Shown: positions 8,383 to 17,112, counted from the first letter of the stretch. The stretch: DNA of 64,000 nt from Sporosarcina ureae (GCF_029267015.1 NZ_JARIEA010000003.1:1-64000), one strand, 5' to 3'. Notes: generated by a model not told the origin, from the sequence alone. Numbers and translations: made by a program.

Positions 8383-9117
8383 TTAGATATACCAGCCACC
8401 ATTTATTTGAATTATTTCACCTGTCATATAATCTGCTTTACCACTCAGCATAAATTCCACCATATTCGCTATTTCCTGCGGTGTTCCGACTGACAATAGC
8501 GGAATCTGATCCAGTACCATCTGCCGCTCTTCCGCAGTAAATTCCTGATTCATACGTGTATCAATCCACCCTGGTGCGATCGCATTCACACGTATACCAG
8601 AATAAGCAGCTTCCTTCGCATACGCTTTAACAAAGGCATGCTGTGCACCCTTAACTGCGGAGTACATTACTTCGCCTGCTGCACCCGCACTTCCCCAAAT
8701 CGAGCCAATGAATGTAATATAGGAAACTTCATGCTTACGCAGTTTTTCGGATAACAGCGCGATTAATCGTGCTGGATTCTGCATATGAACTTGCCATAAT
8801 TCCAACATATCCATTTCGCTCGTATCTGATAATAATTTTACGACAGCTTGACCATTGGCTACAACGATCGCTTGAATGCTTTGAATGTCCGCTGCCAGTT
8901 TTTCAGCGGCTTCAACCACTCTGAAATCAGCTTGCACACTGCGGAATTGCTGATCAGGATATGTCTCTTCCAGCTCTGTTCTCAATAAATCCACCTGATG
9001 TTTTCTTGTATTATAATGTAAATACAAAGACCATCCCGTTTCTGCAAGTTGCTTACAAATTATTTCCCCGATACCGCCAGATGCTCCTAAAACGAGTGCA
9101 AATCTTGACTGGTTCAT
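8383..9117 (-). CDS. ymfI: short-chain dehydrogenase/reductase (YmfI, FabG-like)
   Basis: A 244-residue NAD(P)-dependent oxidoreductase. The nucleotide-binding motif LGASGGIGE lies at residues 10-18. The catalytic residues fit S-Y-K spacing: GS at 144-145, then YSAVKGAQH at about 158. NAIAPGWIDT and TGEIIQINGGWYI are typical of FabG-like enzymes. Its substrate is unknown. The start codon overlaps the ymfH stop codon by 4 bp, so it is translationally coupled to the two M16-family genes upstream, an arrangement conserved in Bacillaceae. Confidence 0.88.
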   Translation of the reverse strand: MNQSRFALVLGASGGIGEIICKQLAETGWSLYLHYNTRKHQVDLLRTELEETYPDQQFRSVQADFRVVEAAEKLAADIQSIQAIVVANGQAVVKLLSDTSEMDMLELWQVHMQNPARLIALLSEKLRKHEVSYITFIGSIWGSAGAAGEVMYSAVKGAQHAFVKAYAKEAAYSGIRVNAIAPGWIDTRMNQEFTAEERQMVLDQIPLLSVGTPQEIANMVEFMLSGKADYMTGEIIQINGGWYI

Positions 9118-10409
9118 TGAGTCTTAGGTGGTAATACTTTGAAAATTGTATAGCTGCTGTCATCAGAGAAAGTGGAAAATGCCTTTTTTAATTTATCCAT
9201 CGATAGTTTTTCTAAAGTTGGTACCACATCGAATAAGTTCATGTCATTAAATTCATATCGTGTATATTGATTCGCGATGAATTCAATGGAGTTTAAAGAG
9301 CGCATAAATTGCCCGATTTTCTTTCTACGCATTCTGTCCAAATCTTCTTCTTTCACCGGCCAATTTGTCTTTGCATCTTTAATGGTATGACGGATTAATT
9401 CTTCCAAGCGCTCCGGCTCATCTGTATCGGAACCAACCATTGCAAAACCATATCCTTCTTCCAAAGAGAATTCATATGAAAACGATTCATCCACTAAACC
9501 TTCCGCGTTTGCTTTTTCGTAAAACGCAGATGTACGACCGAATAAACTATCTAGTACGAGGTTTGCTGACAATTCCATTTCAAGCATTTCTTGGCCCTGT
9601 AGCTCTGTTTCGGTACACTTCATACCGATATTCAACTTAGGTTTTGAAACATCCATTGTCAAAGTACGTTCAGGCACATCCACTTCTTTTGATTCGGACG
9701 GGAATTGGCGTTCGATCGCTTCAGGTTGATCGAATGACTTTTGCGCTTGATCTTCTTTAACAAAAGCCATCATTTCCTCAGGTTTTACTGCTCCTACGAT
9801 AAACAGCAACATATTGGATGGATGATAGAACGTCTCATAGCAAGTATATAAATGTTCAGCTGTAATGTCCTGAATAGACTCAACAGTACCCGCAATGTCG
9901 ATTTTCACGGGATGGTTTTCATAAAGGTTTTCAATTGTGCCGAAATATAGTCTCCAATCAGGCTGATCGTCGTACATAGTAATTTCCTGGGCAATGATCC
10001 CTTTTTCTTTATCGACAGTTTGTTTCGTGAAATATGGTTGTTGAACGAAGTCAAGTAATACTTTTGTATTTTCTTTTAGTTTATTTGTTGCAGAAAAGAG
10101 ATAAGCAGTTCTACCAAATGTAGTATAAGCATTTGCAGAAGCTCCGTTTAAGCCAAACTTCTGAAATACATCTCCATCTTCCTTTTCAAACATCTTATGC
10201 TCAAGGAAATGAGCAATACCATCAGGCACTGTGATAAATTCGTCTTTGCCATGTGGTTTGAACGTACGATCAATAGATCCATACTTTGTTGTAAACGTTA
10301 CAAATGTTTTAGAAAATCCACGCTTCGGTAGGATAACTACTTTCAAACCATTATCTAATGTTTCAGTGTAGATTTTCTCTTGTAGTTGATCAAAATTTAC
10401 TTCTTTCAT
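9114..10409 (-). CDS. ymfH: M16 family zinc metallopeptidase (YmfH), catalytic-type subunit
   Basis: A 431-residue pitrilysin-family protein. It keeps the inverted zinc motif HFLEH, in GIAHFLEHKMFE near residue 65, with a downstream Glu-rich segment (EKGIIAQEITMYDD) supplying the third ligand. It overlaps ymfF by 4 bp. YmfF lacks the zinc motif, so the pair looks like the catalytic and non-catalytic halves of an M16 heterodimer, as in other two-subunit M16 peptidases. In B. subtilis the pair has been linked to processing of secreted peptides; the substrate here is unknown. ATG start with GGAGG upstream. Confidence 0.9.
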   Translation of the reverse strand: MKEVNFDQLQEKIYTETLDNGLKVVILPKRGFSKTFVTFTTKYGSIDRTFKPHGKDEFITVPDGIAHFLEHKMFEKEDGDVFQKFGLNGASANAYTTFGRTAYLFSATNKLKENTKVLLDFVQQPYFTKQTVDKEKGIIAQEITMYDDQPDWRLYFGTIENLYENHPVKIDIAGTVESIQDITAEHLYTCYETFYHPSNMLLFIVGAVKPEEMMAFVKEDQAQKSFDQPEAIERQFPSESKEVDVPERTLTMDVSKPKLNIGMKCTETELQGQEMLEMELSANLVLDSLFGRTSAFYEKANAEGLVDESFSYEFSLEEGYGFAMVGSDTDEPERLEELIRHTIKDAKTNWPVKEEDLDRMRRKKIGQFMRSLNSIEFIANQYTRYEFNDMNLFDVVPTLEKLSMDKLKKAFSTFSDDSSYTIFKVLPPKTQ

Positions 10410-11680
10410 TCGGAAACATCCTCCTTACCTGAAAGCAAATACACAATTTCTAATTGAACTGTATTCGCCATTTCCTTTATATCTTCTAATGTGACGGATT
10501 CCCACTTTTCGATAAGTCGATCTGCAGTGAAGTTCTCGTCTAATTCTTTATATTGATCATAAATTTCAATCTGACTACGAGCCGAATCATTTGCGCTCAA
10601 AATACTATTTTCAAGAAGAGCGATTGTTTGATTCAATTCCACTTCTGTACTTTCCCCATTTTGCAGTGAGGTCAGTTGCTCAAGAATTAATTTTACAGCT
10701 TTCTCTTCTAAGTCTGCATCAATACCTGCTGTGACGTAGACTATACCGTAATGCGAAGCAAAAGCACTATTCGCATAGTAGGCCATGCTTTCTTTTTCCC
10801 GCACATTCATGAACAATTTACTATGGGCGAAGCCACCGAAAATACCATTTGTTATTTGCATCTTATGATAGTCAGGATGATGGAAAGAAACCGGCGTATG
10901 GAATCCAAGATGAAGCTTACCTTGTTTCATATCCTGCTGCTCTCTAATTGTATTCACTGAATCTGACACTTTTACATCTGGTAAATCCAGTTGCTTTTCT
11001 GCATCACGTGCAGCAAATGGTAGGAATTGTTTAATTTGCTCAATAATATACTTTTCATCTACATCTCCTACTACATAAATATCAATCAAATCATTATTGA
11101 TCATATCTTCGTATGTAGTATAAAGACTTTCCTTTGTAATTTCAGATACAGCTTCCTCTGTGCCGTAAGCAGAAATAGATGCAGGATGATTGGGTCTCAT
11201 GATTTCAAGCATGCGTTTCTGAGCAAAGCGCGTTTTGTCGTCATAAATAGAACGAATCCGATCGCGGACATTGCGTTTTTCTCTATCCGTGACATCCGAA
11301 TCAAATGCTTTATTCGTTACGTTAGGATCAAACACTACAGAACGAATTAATTGCCATAATTGCTTAAAGATATCTTCGCCTGCAAAAAATTCATCGTTTA
11401 CACATTCCGTATAAAGCGAAACTATATGCTGCGAACTTCTTTTCGAAACGTCAGTAAATAATACCGTACCGTACAACTCGTCCAGTGCTTTGCGCATGGA
11501 ACTCATTGTTGGGTACTGCTTTGTTGAATTTTCCATCACATTCGCTAACACCGTACGTTCAGAAGCTTTCTGCTGATCCAGTGGCGCTTTCCACTTAATT
11601 GTCACATTAACTGTTTTGAACTGTTCCGTTTTCCGTATATACAAATGTACGCCATCTTGTAATTTTGTTTTATTGAACAT
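10406..11680 (-). CDS. ymfF: M16 family peptidase-like protein (YmfF), non-catalytic subunit
   Basis: A 424-residue M16-fold protein. Where active members have HxxEH, this one reads VLANVMENSTKQYPTMSSM, with no His-Glu pair, so it should be catalytically dead. It retains the second-half R/Y motif region found in M16 partners (SMAYYANSAFASHYG). It is the first gene of the ymfF-ymfH-ymfI unit and probably pairs with YmfH to form one active chamber. A candidate promoter lies 20 bp upstream. Identification rests on similarity and context. Confidence 0.88.
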   Translation of the reverse strand: MFNKTKLQDGVHLYIRKTEQFKTVNVTIKWKAPLDQQKASERTVLANVMENSTKQYPTMSSMRKALDELYGTVLFTDVSKRSSQHIVSLYTECVNDEFFAGEDIFKQLWQLIRSVVFDPNVTNKAFDSDVTDREKRNVRDRIRSIYDDKTRFAQKRMLEIMRPNHPASISAYGTEEAVSEITKESLYTTYEDMINNDLIDIYVVGDVDEKYIIEQIKQFLPFAARDAEKQLDLPDVKVSDSVNTIREQQDMKQGKLHLGFHTPVSFHHPDYHKMQITNGIFGGFAHSKLFMNVREKESMAYYANSAFASHYGIVYVTAGIDADLEEKAVKLILEQLTSLQNGESTEVELNQTIALLENSILSANDSARSQIEIYDQYKELDENFTADRLIEKWESVTLEDIKEMANTVQLEIVYLLSGKEDVSE

Positions 11681-11700
11681 ACAAACACCTCGTTTACCTT

Positions 11701-11729
11701 ATTATATGTAATCCTAGTCTCACTATACA
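11701..11729 (-). promoter_or_regulatory. candidate promoter of ymfF-ymfH-ymfI
   Basis: On the minus strand, TGTATA (11724-11729), 17-nt spacer, TATAAT (11701-11706). The -10 is perfect and the -35 is weak. Confidence 0.45.
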
Positions 11730-11776
11730 TTTAAGCCCGCCATTTGGAAAATGATACAACTCTTTCTAGTGCTGAG

Positions 11777-11808
11777 AGCGCCGTTTAGCCTCGACATGCA
11801 CTGGAGGA
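11777..11808. repeat. decayed copy of the palindromic intergenic repeat
   Basis: This 32-bp segment matches the reverse complement of 36076-36107 at 27 of 32 positions by manual alignment; both share TAGCCTCGACA and TGGAGGA. It lies in the nupQ-ymfF gap. It looks like a degenerate remnant of the same dispersed element. Confidence 0.5.
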
Positions 11809-11811
11809 CTT

Positions 11812-11838
11812 AAAAATAAAGGCGTACTTTGCCTTTAT
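11812..11838 (-). terminator. second hairpin downstream of nupQ
   Basis: An 8-bp stem (ATAAAGGC / GCCTTTAT) with a 7-nt loop, ending in a T-rich tract (TTTTT) on the minus strand. It may back up the terminator at 11899-11937. Confidence 0.6.
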
Positions 11839-11898
11839 CTTTAATCTAACCATGATTTTTCAGCACATTTAACTAAAAACTTTCTAAAACAAACTTAG

Positions 11899-11937
11899 AA
11901 AAGCTATCTGAAGAGTATGCGTCTCCAGATAGCTTTT
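11899..11937 (-). terminator. nupQ terminator
   Basis: A 12-bp stem, AAAAGCTATCTG / CAGATAGCTTTT, with a 15-nt loop and TTTTCTAAG after it on the minus strand. It begins 8 bp past the nupQ stop codon. Confidence 0.85.
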
Positions 11938-11944
11938 ATAACTT

Positions 11945-12898
11945 TTATCGATTTCCTTTAACGTAAGGCTTACCAAGTGCTTTCGGTGCTTTTGCTTTTC
12001 CAAGGAATCCAGCAAGAGCCAGAATAGTCAAAACGTAAGGGAAGATGTGGAAATAAACTGCTGGAATATCAGCTAGTAACTTAATACTTGATGAACTAAT
12101 CGCAAGTGCCTGGGCAAATCCGAAGAATAACGCGGCTCCCATTGCACCCAGTGGATGCCACTTTCCAAAAATCATTGCAGCTAAAGCCATGAACCCTTGA
12201 CCATTGATAGTCGCATGTCCAAAATCATTTGTGATGGTCTGTGAATAAACTGCTCCACCAATTCCTGCCAGTCCACCTGAAATAATAACTGCAATATAGC
12301 GTATTTTAGTAACTTTGATTCCCATTGTATCTGCAGCCATAGGATGTTCCCCTACAGAACGCAGACGCAGACCAAACGGTGTTTTGTAAATCACGAACCA
12401 TGCGATAATTGCAGTAGCAATCGCTATAATGGAAGACCCATATACTAATTTAAAGAACATTGGACCGATGATTGGAATATCTTCCAAGTACGGTACGTTA
12501 AATCTAGGAATTTTTTGTTGTATGAAATCTGTTTGTCCTTTACCAAAAATCATTTTCACAGAAAATAATGCAATGGCAAGACCTAACATGTTTATCGCAA
12601 CACCTGAAACTACCTGATCCGCTCTGAAAGAGATAGAAGCTACTGCATGAAGTGTTGCAAATAGTGCTGAAACGAGCATAGCAACAAGTAATGCGAGCCA
12701 AGGTGTCCAAGCGCCAAAGGTATCAGCGAAAAACAGATTGAACAGAATACCGATGAATGCCCCCATGATCATAAGACCTTCCAAACCGATATTGATCACA
12801 CCGGATCGTTCAGAGAACACACCGCCAATTGCTGTAAAAATAAGAGGGGCTGCAGAAGCAATAGTTATAGGTATGATGAAATATAATACGTCTAACAT
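11945..12898 (-). CDS. nupQ: nucleoside ABC transporter permease NupQ
   Basis: A 317-residue integral membrane protein of the BPD_transp_2 family (branched-chain amino acid/sugar/nucleoside permeases), with about eight to ten hydrophobic segments. The cytoplasmic coupling loop reads FGLRLRSVGEHPMAADTMGI, the EAA-like motif of this subfamily. It starts 2 bp after the nupP stop codon, so coupling is likely. By analogy with B. subtilis NupNOPQ it imports guanosine or other nucleosides; substrate specificity cannot be read from sequence. Confidence 0.9.
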   Translation of the reverse strand: MLDVLYFIIPITIASAAPLIFTAIGGVFSERSGVINIGLEGLMIMGAFIGILFNLFFADTFGAWTPWLALLVAMLVSALFATLHAVASISFRADQVVSGVAINMLGLAIALFSVKMIFGKGQTDFIQQKIPRFNVPYLEDIPIIGPMFFKLVYGSSIIAIATAIIAWFVIYKTPFGLRLRSVGEHPMAADTMGIKVTKIRYIAVIISGGLAGIGGAVYSQTITNDFGHATINGQGFMALAAMIFGKWHPLGAMGAALFFGFAQALAISSSSIKLLADIPAVYFHIFPYVLTILALAGFLGKAKAPKALGKPYVKGNR

Positions 12899-12899
12899 G

Positions 12900-13946
12900 T
12901 CACTTCGCCTCCTTCTTATTACGTAAACGTATGAGTCCTACACGGATGATGTATCCGCAGGCTACAAAGAAAATAACTAATGCAATAATAATTGAAACAA
13001 TTTCTACAGGAATTCCTGCTTCGTTCGGCATATTATTCGCTCCGTATTTCAAAGAACCGAATAACGTCGCACCGAAAATGACACCGAGTGGCGTATTCGC
13101 GCCAAGCAACGCAACGGCGATTCCATCAAAACCGATCCCTGTAAAGCCGCCCATTGAAGACATGTTACCAAATGTACCAAGTGCCTCCATTGCACCACCA
13201 AGCCCAGCGAACGCACCAGAGATGACCATTGCGAGAACAATATTCTTATTAGCGCTCATTCCGGCATATTGTGCTGCGTTTTCATTAAACCCAACAGACT
13301 TCAATTCGTATCCAGTCTTCGTTTTCTCTAAAATGAACCACATGACGACAACCATCGCCAACGCTACGAATATTCCGTAATGTAGTGTGGAATAGTCCGT
13401 CAGATTAGATAAGAATTCTGATCTTAGAGAAGCTGATTCATGAATACGTTCCAGTTTGAATCCGCCGCCAGAGAGTGTTTTAATTAATGCATTCACTACG
13501 TGTAGCGCAATATAGTTCATCATAATGGTGACAATTACTTCGTGTACTTTCAACGTTGCTTTTAAAATACCAGGTACCAATCCCCAAAGCGCCCCTGCTA
13601 CAGCTGCTGCGATAAGCGCTAAGGGTAGATGAATGATCTTTGGAAGTTCGAACGCCATCCCTACGTACGCTGCGGCAAACCAGCCAACGATTAGTTGTCC
13701 TTCTACACCGATATTAAAGAGTCCAGTTCTGAATGCAAATGCTACAGCAAGACCCGCAAGTAGATATGGACTGATTTGACGAATAGTTTCACCAATCGCG
13801 TAGGAATCACCAAAGATACCATTCCATAAAGCCGTGTATCCAACGACTGGATTATAACCGCTGATCAGCATTACGACTGCTCCTACTAAGAGCCCTAAAA
13901 TGATCGAAATTACTGGGACCATTATATTGATCATTTTATTCGACAT
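12900..13946 (-). CDS. nupP: nucleoside ABC transporter permease NupP
   Basis: The partner permease of NupQ in the same BPD_transp_2 family, 348 residues and strongly hydrophobic. Its coupling loop is YELKSVGFNENAAQYAGMSANKN. The start is set at the ATG giving MSNKMINIMVPV, which leaves an 11-bp overlap with nupO; an in-frame GTG at 13961 would overlap more. It should form the membrane channel together with NupQ, powered by NupO and fed by the lipoprotein encoded upstream. Confidence 0.9.
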   Translation of the reverse strand: MSNKMINIMVPVISIILGLLVGAVVMLISGYNPVVGYTALWNGIFGDSYAIGETIRQISPYLLAGLAVAFAFRTGLFNIGVEGQLIVGWFAAAYVGMAFELPKIIHLPLALIAAAVAGALWGLVPGILKATLKVHEVIVTIMMNYIALHVVNALIKTLSGGGFKLERIHESASLRSEFLSNLTDYSTLHYGIFVALAMVVVMWFILEKTKTGYELKSVGFNENAAQYAGMSANKNIVLAMVISGAFAGLGGAMEALGTFGNMSSMGGFTGIGFDGIAVALLGANTPLGVIFGATLFGSLKYGANNMPNEAGIPVEIVSIIIALVIFFVACGYIIRVGLIRLRNKKEAK

Positions 13947-15504
13947 GATGTTCATCACCATCTTTCTCAGCGGCTAAAGATTTCTTCTCCGCCACGTCTT
14001 TTGAATGGCCGGCCATCATTAACCCTAATGCTTGTTCTGTTGTTTCTTGAGGAAGAACAGTACCGACAATCGTTCCATCATAAATGACAGATATCCGGTC
14101 AGAGACGTTCATAACTTCATCCAGTTCAAATGTAATAAGCAAAACAGCTTTTCCACTGTCGCGCTGTTCAATCAATCGGCGGTGGATAAACTCAATCGCA
14201 CCGACATCTAAACCACGTGTAGGCAGTGCCGCTATTAGCAAATCAGGATTTCGCATAACTTCCCGTCCGATGATCAACTTTTGCTGATTCCCTCCGGATA
14301 ATGCTCTCGCTAATTCATGTGTACCTTGAGTTCTTACGTCAAATTCCTTGATTAATTCTTCCGCTGTTTCATTTACGACTTTATAATTCATAATACCGCC
14401 TTTAGATAGCGGTTCATGATAATACGATTGAAGAGCAGCATTATATGCCACTGAAAAGTCTAGAATAAGTCCATGTTTATGACGATCCTGAGGAATATGT
14501 CCAATACCAGTCTCTGTAATCTTCCTAGGCTTTTTATTAGTTACATCTTCTTCGTTAATGTAAATATTTCCGCCTTTTACTTTCGTCAATCCAGTGATTG
14601 CTTCAATTAATTCGGATTGACCATTACCGTCAATTCCTGCAATCCCTACTATTTCTCCACGACGTACAGAAAGATTAAGTCCTTTTAATTTAGCAACGCC
14701 ACGGTAATCATTAACTTGTAGATTTTCAATCCTCAAGACTTCTTCTGTCGGATGTGAAGGTCCCTTTTCCGTTTTGAACGTGACTTGACGTCCAACCATC
14801 AATGTCGCTAACTCTTCAGGATTCGTTTCTGCTGTAATAACAGTACCAATTCCTTTACCTTTACGAATGACAGTTACTTTGTTCGAAACACTCATAATTT
14901 CCGCCAGTTTATGTGTTATCAAAATGATTGATTTGCCTTCTTTAACCAGCTTACGCATGATATTCAATAATTCTTCAATTTCTTGAGGCGTCAATGATGC
15001 AGTCGGTTCATCAAATATTAGAATATCTGCTCCGCGATAAAGGGTCTTAAGTATTTCAACACGTTGTTGCATACCAACAGAAATGTCTTCTATTTTGGCA
15101 TATGGATCAACATCGAGTCCGTACATCTTTGAAATCTCCGCAACTTTTTTGGCTGAGTCCTTAATGTTGATCATTCCAGATTTAGTTGGCTCACTACCCA
15201 GAATAATATTTTCAGTTACAGTTAAATTTTCTACGAGCATAAAGTGCTGATGCACCATCCCGATGCCCAAATCATTTGCTACGTTCGGGTCAGTGATTGA
15301 TACATTTTCACCGCGCACACGAATTTCTCCACCATCCGGTTGGTATAAACCGAATAGTACGTTCATTAAGGTCGATTTACCAGCACCGTTTTCTCCTAGC
15401 AATGCATGAATCTCGCCTTTTTCCAGTTGCAATGTAATATGATCATTCGCATAGAAGTTTCCGAATTTTTTTGAAACATCTAGCATCTCAATTACATAAT
15501 CCAT
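13936..15504 (-). CDS. nupO: nucleoside ABC transporter ATPase NupO (two ATPase domains)
   Basis: A 522-residue fused ATPase like RbsA. The first half has Walker A GENGAGKST, signature ISVGMQQR and Walker B ILIFDEPTAS. The second half has a Walker A lacking Lys (GIDGNGQSE), signature LSGGNQQK and a degenerate Walker B (LLIAALPTRGLD). Only the first site therefore looks fully catalytic, which is usual for this subfamily. ATG at 15504 (MDYVIEML) is chosen over the longer frame because AAGGAA lies 9-10 nt upstream. A perfect cre site lies 96 bp upstream. Confidence 0.93.
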   Translation of the reverse strand: MDYVIEMLDVSKKFGNFYANDHITLQLEKGEIHALLGENGAGKSTLMNVLFGLYQPDGGEIRVRGENVSITDPNVANDLGIGMVHQHFMLVENLTVTENIILGSEPTKSGMINIKDSAKKVAEISKMYGLDVDPYAKIEDISVGMQQRVEILKTLYRGADILIFDEPTASLTPQEIEELLNIMRKLVKEGKSIILITHKLAEIMSVSNKVTVIRKGKGIGTVITAETNPEELATLMVGRQVTFKTEKGPSHPTEEVLRIENLQVNDYRGVAKLKGLNLSVRRGEIVGIAGIDGNGQSELIEAITGLTKVKGGNIYINEEDVTNKKPRKITETGIGHIPQDRHKHGLILDFSVAYNAALQSYYHEPLSKGGIMNYKVVNETAEELIKEFDVRTQGTHELARALSGGNQQKLIIGREVMRNPDLLIAALPTRGLDVGAIEFIHRRLIEQRDSGKAVLLITFELDEVMNVSDRISVIYDGTIVGTVLPQETTEQALGLMMAGHSKDVAEKKSLAAEKDGDEHHVE

Positions 15505-15599
15505 CCCAATCACTTCCTTGCCCATAATAGAATTCAATATTACTATACAGCAAAACACTTAAGTTGAATGATACGTGAAAAAGCTTACAGATGACAAGT

Positions 15600-15613
15600 T
15601 GAAAGCGTTGACA
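15600..15613 (-). promoter_or_regulatory. perfect CcpA-binding (cre) site before nupO
   Basis: TGAAAGCGTTGACA on the plus strand matches the cre consensus TGWAANCGNTNWCA at every position. It lies between a TATAAT -10 (15644-15649) and nupO, centred about 40 bp downstream of the -10. That position fits roadblock-type catabolite repression. Confidence 0.7.
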
Positions 15614-15643
15614 CATCCTCCTGATAGCTTGCTGATACTTTTC

Positions 15644-15672
15644 ATTATATTTTATTATTAATCTAAGAAATT
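15644..15672 (-). promoter_or_regulatory. candidate nupOPQ promoter
   Basis: A perfect TATAAT (15644-15649) on the minus strand, with a poor -35 (AATTTC, 15667-15672) at 17 nt spacing. The cre site directly downstream supports a real promoter here. Confidence 0.4.
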
Positions 15673-15732
15673 AATAAAATAAAAGTTCCAGCACAACCGA
15701 CGAAGAACTTTTATTTCAATAATTTAATGAAA

Positions 15733-15760
15733 TAAAGGCCGGGTATGAAACCGGCCTTTA
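15733..15760 (-). terminator. hairpin between bmpA and nupO
   Basis: A perfect 10-bp stem (TAAAGGCCGG / CCGGCCTTTA) with an 8-nt loop, 15 bp past the bmpA stop codon, followed by a T-rich but interrupted tract. It is likely a partial terminator that yields more binding protein than transporter, a common ABC-operon pattern. Confidence 0.75.
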
Positions 15761-15774
15761 GCTATTTAATAAAC

Positions 15775-16863
15775 TTACTTCTTTTTTTCTACAAACTCAG
15801 GTACTTCAACTTCACCATTTGCAATTTTTTGAGCGTATTCATCGATTTGATCCTCTACATCTTGTGGAATCGCGCCACGTGAATCAGCAAGACTTACTCC
15901 CTCATCTTGTAGGCCGTATACTTTAGTTTCTCCACCAGGGAAGTTTCCAGCCATTGCAAGATCTGCAACGTCTTTAACTGCTACGTCAACACGCTTTAAC
16001 ATAGAAGTAAGTGTAATGTTGTCATCTCCAACTTTACCTTCTTCGTATTGGTCAGAGTCAACACCAATTACCCAAACGTATGCATCTTTGTCAGCTTGCT
16101 TACGCTCTTTTGCTTCAGAGAATACTCCGTTACCTGTACCACCAGCAGCGTGGAAAATAATATCTACGCCTGAAGAATACATACGTCCTGCTTCAGCTTT
16201 ACCAAGTTCCGCTTTATCAAATGCACCTACGTATTTAGTATCCACTTTGATTTCAGGCTTAACCGCTTTAACACCTTCAAGGAATCCAGCTTCGAAACGC
16301 TCGATTACCGGAATGTCCATACCACCGATGAAACCAATCTTATCTGATTTTGTCATTAATGCTGCAGCCACTCCAGCTAAGTATCCGCCTTCTTGTTCTT
16401 TGAAGAGTATGCTAGTGACGTTTGGAGCATCTACTTCACCATCAATGATTGCGAATTTAGTATCTTTTTGTTGCGCTGCAATATCAGCGATTGCATCTTC
16501 CATCAAGTAACCTACTCCGAAAATCAAACCGAAGTCACGACGAGCTAGGTTGTTGAGGTTTGTTGTATAATCTGCAGGGTCAGTTGACTGAAGGTAATCG
16601 TACCCACCAGTTGCCTTTTCCCATCCTTGATCTTCACCAAATTCTCTAACACCTTTCCATGCTGATTGGTTGAATGATTTGTCATCAATTCCTCCAACGT
16701 CAGTTACCATTGCAATGGAGAATTCGCTTTTCTCTCCGCCATCTCCTGTTGCTGGCTTTTCACCTGCATCATTTTTGTCCTTATCGTCAGAGCCACATCC
16801 TGCCAACATTGTACCTGCAGCTAATACTAAAGACATCGCAAGACCGAACTTTCTCTTTTTCAT
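15775..16863 (-). CDS. nupN: BMP-family nucleoside-binding lipoprotein (NupN/BmpA)
   Basis: A 362-residue extracellular solute-binding lipoprotein. The signal peptide (KKRKFGLAMSLVLAAGTMLA) ends in lipobox LAGC, lipidated at about Cys23. An Asp/Gly/Glu-rich linker follows, then the BMP fold with MVTDVGGIDDKSFNQSAW, IGFIGGMDIPVIERFEAGF and HAAGGTGNGVF, the family's nucleoside-pocket regions. ATG at 16863 is chosen with GGGAGG 9 nt upstream. It captures nucleosides for NupOPQ. A long leader with a hairpin and an upstream cre-like site precede it. Confidence 0.92.
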   Translation of the reverse strand: MKKRKFGLAMSLVLAAGTMLAGCGSDDKDKNDAGEKPATGDGGEKSEFSIAMVTDVGGIDDKSFNQSAWKGVREFGEDQGWEKATGGYDYLQSTDPADYTTNLNNLARRDFGLIFGVGYLMEDAIADIAAQQKDTKFAIIDGEVDAPNVTSILFKEQEGGYLAGVAAALMTKSDKIGFIGGMDIPVIERFEAGFLEGVKAVKPEIKVDTKYVGAFDKAELGKAEAGRMYSSGVDIIFHAAGGTGNGVFSEAKERKQADKDAYVWVIGVDSDQYEEGKVGDDNITLTSMLKRVDVAVKDVADLAMAGNFPGGETKVYGLQDEGVSLADSRGAIPQDVEDQIDEYAQKIANGEVEVPEFVEKKK

Positions 16864-16891
16864 CAATAATGACCTCCCTCTACTGTTTTTT

Positions 16892-16928
16892 GGTATGAAA
16901 TCAGGACGCTATACGTCTTATACCCATT
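16892..16928 (-). other. hairpin in the bmpA 5' leader
   Basis: On the minus strand GAAAT...ATTTC and GACG...CGTC pair around a TATAG loop, in the leader 30-65 nt upstream of the bmpA start. It could affect translation or transcript stability. The fold was judged by eye only. Confidence 0.3.
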
Positions 16929-16963
16929 TCCGTATTACTTTTCCCCTAATTTTTATAATCCGA

Positions 16964-16992
16964 ATTATATTGCAAAGATATCATTCAATAAT
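16964..16992 (-). promoter_or_regulatory. candidate bmpA promoter
   Basis: A perfect TATAAT (16964-16969) on the minus strand, with a weak -35 (ATTATT) at 17 nt. It would give a leader of about 95 nt. Confidence 0.4.
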
Positions 16993-17045
16993 TTCATCAC
17001 TAATTAGTATGACATTAAAGTTTGCACCACCTAAGGCACAATGCA

Positions 17046-17059
17046 TGATAGCGCTTTCC
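17046..17059 (-). promoter_or_regulatory. cre-like site upstream of bmpA
   Basis: On the minus strand GGAAAGCGCTATCA matches the cre consensus at 13 of 14 positions (first base G instead of T). It lies about 80 bp upstream of the candidate -10. That position is more typical of CcpA activation, unless another promoter is used. Confidence 0.4.
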
Positions 17060-17112
17060 ACTCAGACTATAAATAGCTAGGGATTCAAATTAGTGGATTA
17101 GAATACTAAATC

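Noticed and set aside
12931-13380. Plus-strand 149-codon open frame opposite nupP.
   Set aside because: Shadow of a permease gene; the Pro/Ser/Ile-rich translation is typical of antisense to membrane helices.
13936-15504. Degenerate second ATPase site of NupO as a sign of gene decay.
   Set aside because: Loss of the Lys in the second Walker A and the altered Walker B are standard in RbsA/NupO-type fused ATPases.
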